From Bacillota bacterium (GTDB taxonomy: Bacteria > Bacillota > Clostridia > Acetivibrionales > DSM-2933), in contig JAUZPS010000114.1 in assembly GCA_030705945.1 (NCBI GenBank), forward strand, positions 1 to 10,836: a stretch of DNA of 10,836 bases, read 5' to 3'. Under the pieces are notes generated by a model that was not told where the DNA came from, did not search any database, and saw nothing but the letters and a program-made list of their open reading frames with translations. Numbering within the stretch: position 1 is the stretch's first letter; each line of letters begins with the position of its first letter. The position numbers were made by a program, and so were the translations under genes. Positions 7,800-10,836 of this stretch are shown in pieces.

Positions 7800-8420
7800 T
7801 TATAATGCTTGATATAGCTCCTGCAAATCATCAACATCAAGCCATCCCTCTTCTTGAGCATAAAGGATTATATCATCCAGCAATACACTATAGTCCTTGG
7901 CAAGAACGGCTGGATTCCTCTTAATCATATCCAATATTGTATGTGTGATATATATGTTTCTAATTTTTTCTTCACTTACTAGCGCTTCCAAATAAGCAGC
8001 TCCAATCAGTTCCCTGATTACATTGTACCTATGACTCTTGGCGCTACAGATGAAAAGCCTGCATATTATTGGTCTTTGTTCATAAATAGAACATAAATTA
8101 GTCTTAGTAACAAAGTTACAATTTGCATCTTTTTTCAATACATACTGATCGAATTGCTTAAAGAAATTTTCCTTCATGACCAGCTTATCTTGTATAAAAT
8201 CCCTTACCGCATTGTTATCCCAGTTACATAGCGTATTAACGCAGACATTGTCAAATTCGACTGCCCAAGGTTTTTTGCAACAACTATCTTCACATTTATC
8301 ACAATGGAGTTCATTATCTTTCAAAAAAATATCAATTGCATCCAACAGTTCCTGAACTGTTGAAGATCTTGTTATCTTATCATAATTCACATTGCCTTCA
8401 TCATCCAATAATACTTTCAT
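7800..8420 (-). CDS. YkgJ/UPF0153-type cysteine-cluster protein
   Basis: The protein has 206 residues. A cluster of cysteines begins at residues 40-48 (C-DK-C-EDS-CC, i.e. CxxCxxxCC) and continues with C60, C65, C101, C110, C120 and C125. The stretch LCSIYEQRPIICRLFIC (109-125) is the hallmark C-x5-RPxxCR part of the YkgJ family, thought to bind zinc or an iron-sulfur cluster. The exact function of the family is not established; it has been linked to metal chelation. The C-terminal 80 residues are helical and have no recognisable motif. The ATG has GGAGG five bases upstream, and that GGAGG overlaps the stop codon of the helicase gene, with 9 bp between the genes. Translation is therefore probably coupled and both genes share a transcript. 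No signal peptide or membrane segment is seen, so it is likely cytoplasmic. Confidence 0.8.
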   Translation of the reverse strand: MKVLLDDEGNVNYDKITRSSTVQELLDAIDIFLKDNELHCDKCEDSCCKKPWAVEFDNVCVNTLCNWDNNAVRDFIQDKLVMKENFFKQFDQYVLKKDANCNFVTKTNLCSIYEQRPIICRLFICSAKSHRYNVIRELIGAAYLEALVSEEKIRNIYITHTILDMIKRNPAVLAKDYSVLLDDIILYAQEEGWLDVDDLQELYQAL

Positions 8421-8429
8421 CTCAACCTC

Positions 8430-9692
8430 CTAAGGCAAAACATGTAGTCTCCCAGTTACTTTCTTAGGCCTGTCTTTCTTAAAGTAACTGGCTTGACTGC
8501 GTTTTGCAGCAGGTGTTTTCTTTATAATATCCTTATTTTCCTCTGATCCTGTTAAATTTAAAGGATAAGGATGGTCCTCGATTATAGGTATTGTCTTGGA
8601 TATCAGTTTTTGGATAACTTTTAAGTACTTTTTTTCATCATCATCGCAAAATGAAAGCGCAACTCCTCCCAGTCCCGCTCTTCCTGTACGTCCAATTCTA
8701 TGAACATAGGTCTCAGGTGAATCAGGCAAATCGAAATTAATCACATGTGACAACTCTTCCACATCAATCCCTCTTGCAGCTATATCCGTTGCTACTAAAA
8801 CCCTTATCTTTTTTGCTTTAAATTTATTTAAAGCCAATTGCCGCGCCCCCTGTGATTTATTCCCATGTATAGCTTGCGCCCGAATACCTGCTTTGGTCAG
8901 ATCTTTTACAATTTTATCAGCTCCATGCTTCGTTCGTGAAAACACAAGCGCAGAAGTAATGGCTTTGTCTTTTAACAGGTGAATAAGCAGATATTTTTTT
9001 TGTTTTTTTCCAACAAAATATACTGCTTGCTCAATAATATCTACTGTAGATGAAATAGGAGTAACTGCTACTTTAACAGGGTCTGTTAAAATGGAATCCA
9101 TCAACTTTGAAATCTCCTGCGGCATAGTTGCGGAAAATAACATTGTCTGTCTTATTTTAGGCAAATGCGATATGATTCTTTTTACATCAGCTACAAGCCC
9201 CATGTCCAGCATCCGATCTGCTTCATCTAGCACAAAAAACTTAACATGTTGAAGGCTTATATATTTCTGGTTCATCAGGTCAAGCAATCTACCAGGAGTT
9301 GCAATTAGTATATCTATCCCTTCCTTTAGGGCGTCTGTCTGAGGTTTTTGTGATACTCCGCCGAAAATCACGCCATTTTTAAGGCCTAAATTTCGCCCAT
9401 AAGCAGTAAAACTTTCTCCAACCTGAACAGCCAATTCACGTGTGGGAGTTAATATTAAGGCCTTAATGGTCTTCTGATTCTTTGCGCCCCTTTGCTCTTT
9501 AGAAAGATTTTGCAGTATGGGAATAGCAAACGCCGCTGTCTTTCCAGTCCCTGTCTGGGCGCATCCTAGCAAATCTTTTCCGTCAAGTAGCGGCGGGATA
9601 GCTTGTACCTGTATTTCAGTAGGTGTTGTATATCCCTCTATGTTTAATGCCTCTCGAATAGGTAAAATAAGATTCAATTTATCAAATGACAT
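8430..9692 (-). CDS. DEAD-box ATP-dependent RNA helicase, RhlE-like
   Basis: This complete 420-residue helicase unwinds short RNA duplexes using ATP and is usually involved in ribosome assembly, RNA decay and cold growth. All motifs are intact: Q motif with PTEIQ (24-28), motif I AQTGTGKT (45-52), Ia PTRELA (83-88), GG (111-112), Ib TPGR (132-135), II DEAD (156-159), III SAT (187-189), IV around LVFSRT (249-254), V ATDIAARGID (301-310) and VI HRIGRTGRAG (331-340). The 70-residue tail is basic (KKTPAAKRSQ, KKDRPKK) and lacks the DbpA-type RNA-binding domain, which favours RhlE-like over CshA/DbpA. It begins at an ATG with a modest GGAAAG ribosome site. It is first in a two-gene unit with the cysteine-cluster gene. 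An extended -10 promoter lies about 80 bp upstream. Confidence 0.95.
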   Translation of the reverse strand: MSFDKLNLILPIREALNIEGYTTPTEIQVQAIPPLLDGKDLLGCAQTGTGKTAAFAIPILQNLSKEQRGAKNQKTIKALILTPTRELAVQVGESFTAYGRNLGLKNGVIFGGVSQKPQTDALKEGIDILIATPGRLLDLMNQKYISLQHVKFFVLDEADRMLDMGLVADVKRIISHLPKIRQTMLFSATMPQEISKLMDSILTDPVKVAVTPISSTVDIIEQAVYFVGKKQKKYLLIHLLKDKAITSALVFSRTKHGADKIVKDLTKAGIRAQAIHGNKSQGARQLALNKFKAKKIRVLVATDIAARGIDVEELSHVINFDLPDSPETYVHRIGRTGRAGLGGVALSFCDDDEKKYLKVIQKLISKTIPIIEDHPYPLNLTGSEENKDIIKKTPAAKRSQASYFKKDRPKKVTGRLHVLP

Positions 9693-9738
9693 TCTCTTTC
9701 CAACTTTCTTATTTATTGTTTATTCTCACAATATGACC

Positions 9739-9878
9739 AAGTTAATTACTCCGTATCGCTTACCATCACTTATTATACCACCACACAATATTCTTATTGG
9801 TAGATCATTCTGCCTGATTTTCATATCTTTGATATATTGGATATAATTAATTTTATGGTTATACCAAGTAATTAACTT
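9739..9878. repeat. 12-bp inverted repeat pair around the helicase promoter
   Basis: AAGTTAATTACT at 9739-9750 is the exact reverse complement of AGTAATTAACTT at 9867-9878, and each arm has CCAAG or a related sequence beside it. The arms lie about 116 bp apart with the extended -10 element between them. The AT-rich core (TTAATTA) makes chance more likely, but an exact 12-mer pair around a promoter could be a regulator site or a leader-RNA stem. Confidence 0.35.
9772..9780 (-). promoter_or_regulatory. Extended -10 promoter of the helicase operon
   Basis: On the minus strand TGGTATAAT (9780-9772) is a perfect -10 with the TGn extension. The hexamer at the -35 distance is poor, as is common for extended -10 promoters. 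Transcription would start near 9765, giving a leader of about 70 nt before the helicase ATG. Confidence 0.45.
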
Positions 9879-9959
9879 ATTGCTCAAAAATTCCCGCCAT
9901 TATTGTGAAGTACCTCATGTTACACACTATCACATTTATATTCCTCATTTTATAAAAAA

Positions 9960-10166
9960 CTACTTGATCCCAGCTTTTGTCCTTACATAGGTTATCATAC
10001 CCTCATTTATCTCACTGATTGCAACAGTTACAGCTTTATTGGAATTACAATTTGTACATTTATGAGCTCCATCTGTCAACTGTCTTGCCCTTTTACCCGC
10101 TAGAATACATAGTGTGTATCTACTGTCAACCTTAGTGAGCAATGAACTCATTGGTGGATCAATCAT
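9960..10166 (-). CDS. rpoZ: DNA-directed RNA polymerase omega subunit
   Basis: The 68-residue protein has the omega signature: KVDSRYTL (12-19), then KRARQLTDGA (25-34), then AVTVAISEINEGMITYV (45-61). Omega binds the beta-prime C-terminus and aids RNA polymerase assembly and stability. The length is normal for Firmicutes. The start is fixed by AAGGGGG seven bases upstream and by the conserved N-terminal MIDPP. The segment between the two conserved blocks contains Cys37 and Cys40 (KCTNCNSNK), which I do not associate with ordinary omega. rpoZ usually follows gmk in Firmicutes; here it stands without gmk and is separated by about 270 bp from the helicase, so it may be a second copy or a relocated gene. 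The only good promoter seen is far upstream, beyond an intrinsic terminator. Confidence 0.9.
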   Translation of the reverse strand: MIDPPMSSLLTKVDSRYTLCILAGKRARQLTDGAHKCTNCNSNKAVTVAISEINEGMITYVRTKAGIK

Positions 10167-10173
10167 AACTTAG

Positions 10174-10180
10174 CCCCCTT
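10174..10180 (-). promoter_or_regulatory. Ribosome binding site of rpoZ
   Basis: AAGGGGG lies seven bases before the rpoZ ATG and fixes the start. Confidence 0.6.
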
Positions 10181-10260
10181 CTCATTTATACAATCTCGTT
10201 TCAGGCATTAGAGAGCCTTTAATCACAACTTTTAATCCGCCAGCTTAACTTTACGCGTAT

Positions 10261-10299
10261 AAAAAATAAAAGAGTGGAATCGCAAAATAATCCACTCTT
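10261..10299 (-). terminator. Rho-independent terminator upstream of rpoZ
   Basis: On the minus strand AAGAGTGGA and TCCACTCTT form a perfect 9-bp stem around a 12-nt loop, followed directly by TTATTTTTTAT. The opposite strand has no T-run after the stem, so it acts only in the minus direction. It lies about 95 bp before rpoZ and about 90 nt after a strong promoter, with no open frame of any size between. It therefore ends a short RNA or acts as an attenuator for rpoZ. Confidence 0.7.
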
Positions 10300-10387
10300 C
10301 GTAACAATTAAGTATTAATCGAATTATAGTCAAGCATCAAGCAAGACCACTATCCAAAACGAGAAGTACACTTCCTATTTTTGTAAT
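10261..10387 (-). ncRNA. Candidate small RNA or attenuated 5' leader of rpoZ (about 125 nt)
   Basis: A promoter at 10422-10394 would start a transcript near 10387 that runs into the intrinsic terminator at 10299-10261. Near its 5' end a small hairpin is possible (GGAAG, loop TGTA, CTTCT). I recognise no known riboswitch, T-box or 6S RNA signature. If termination is partial, the RNA would be the leader of rpoZ, because no better rpoZ promoter is visible after the terminator. This is inferred from promoter and terminator signals only. Confidence 0.4.
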
Positions 10388-10393
10388 CAATTT

Positions 10394-10422
10394 ATTATAC
10401 CATTAATTAATGCAATTGTCTG
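10394..10422 (-). promoter_or_regulatory. Strong extended -10 promoter upstream of rpoZ
   Basis: On the minus strand CAGACA (10422-10417), a 17-base spacer ending in TGG, and TATAAT (10399-10394) give a perfect extended -10 and a 4/6 -35. It points toward rpoZ but a terminator intervenes. Confidence 0.55.
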
Positions 10423-10599
10423 TTTTATTTAAAAATTGTTTTTGTTAGTTGTTGTTTGTCACATCGGTTAAATGCCTCAAGGTATCTCATCATAATTGGC
10501 TGAAATGGCCTACTGTAGATAGAATTCATCTATATATTACTGAATACTTTTTATCGCGAAGTTTGAGTATGTAATTATTGGTATTCGTCAAATAAATTA

Positions 10600-10695
10600 G
10601 GGCGTTTCAAAAAATTCCTTGTTCAAGTTTATAAGACGAAAACACATTATATCAAGTTTTTGAAACGCCTAGTTGCTAAGTTTTTTGATGCTACC
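10600..10695 (-). repeat. Repeat copy C (about 96 bp, inverted relative to A and B)
   Basis: The core 10600-10669 starts GGGCGTTTCAAAAAA and ends TTTTTGAAACGCC, so its ends are inverted copies of each other. A TA dinucleotide stands on each side (10598-10599 and 10670-10671). It matches copy A exactly over 34 bp and copy B at 65 of 68 bp. A further matching block (10681-10695) beyond the core, shared with copy B, shows that the repeated unit is larger than the 70-bp palindromic core. Confidence 0.8.
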
Positions 10696-10696
10696 T

Positions 10697-10788
10697 TATA
10701 TAAGTTACGAAAAAGATTTTACATTAAAAATGCAGTTAATACGTCTGCATTTTACTATCAAAGCTGAACTTTTCGCAACTTATGAATC
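10697..10788. other. Nested imperfect inverted repeat beside copy C
   Basis: The outer arms ATAAGTTACGAAAAAG (10700-10715) and CTTTTCGCAACTTAT (10769-10783) pair with one mismatch and one bulge. Inside, AAAATGCAG (10727-10735) and CTGCATTTT (10745-10753) pair perfectly around a 9-nt loop. It follows directly after repeat copy C. No T-run marks it as a terminator. It may be an IS end, a structured RNA or a protein-binding cruciform. The rest of the right edge shows no gene. Confidence 0.5.
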
Positions 10789-10836
10789 AAGGTATATATT
10801 TTGCAATATAAAAAATGGATGTAAAATGTTTATTGC

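Noticed and set aside
7722..7805. Short plus-strand frame of 27 codons
   Set aside because: It has no ribosome site or motif and overlaps the 3' end of the cysteine-cluster gene; likely chance.
10338..10379. Leader peptide starting at GTG in the rpoZ leader
   Set aside because: The purine-rich stretch is too close to the GTG to act as a ribosome site, and 13 codons give no pattern that would support attenuation by translation.
10700..10783. Integron attC-like site
   Set aside because: The outer arms resemble inverted core sites at first glance (GTTACGA), but they do not fit GTTRRRY/RYYYAAC, and there is no cassette or integrase.
1..10836. CRISPR array, tRNA or rRNA genes
   Set aside because: No regularly spaced repeats and no cloverleaf or rRNA-like segments were seen; the three repeat copies are kilobases apart and in mixed orientation.

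Overview
The window reads like AT-rich chromosomal DNA of a clostridial Firmicute. Low GC, A/T-ending codons, good GGAGG-type ribosome sites, extended -10 promoters and the style of the RhlE-like helicase and omega subunit all point that way; the species cannot be named. All convincing genes lie on the minus strand, so transcription runs from high to low coordinates.

Region 1 (about 7022 to 214) is the accessory part. It is a three-gene operon encoding a MukB/MksB-type SMC complex of the Wadjet (Jet) kind: a kleisin-like JetA (6953-5316), a small KITE-like JetB (5319-4630, overlapping jetA by 4 nt) and a 1459-residue JetC ATPase (4593-214) with a Walker A motif, long coiled coils broken by a hinge-like segment, an SGG signature and a Walker B motif. 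A sigma-A-type promoter can be proposed just upstream of jetA. The TOPRIM nuclease subunit JetD, needed by characterised Wadjet systems for plasmid cleavage, is not present on either side within the window. After jetC there is a copy of a repeat, then the start of an unrecognised gene that runs off the left edge.

Region 2 is a family of short repeats with palindromic ends. Copy A (171-204) and copy B (7137-7236) are in the same orientation and bracket the jet operon. Copy C (10600-10695) is inverted. Next to copy B are a GNRA-capped hairpin and a decayed DDE transposase fragment, so this is an IS-scarred junction. The interval 7524-7799 holds nothing convincing.

Region 3 (10422 to 7800) holds housekeeping-type genes: a promoter followed about 125 nt later by a Rho-independent terminator (a candidate small RNA or attenuated leader), rpoZ for the RNA polymerase omega subunit, a DEAD-box RNA helicase, and a YkgJ-type cysteine-cluster protein coupled to the helicase. 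Omega and the RNA helicase both belong to transcription and RNA metabolism. The far right (10697-10836) has a nested hairpin and no gene.
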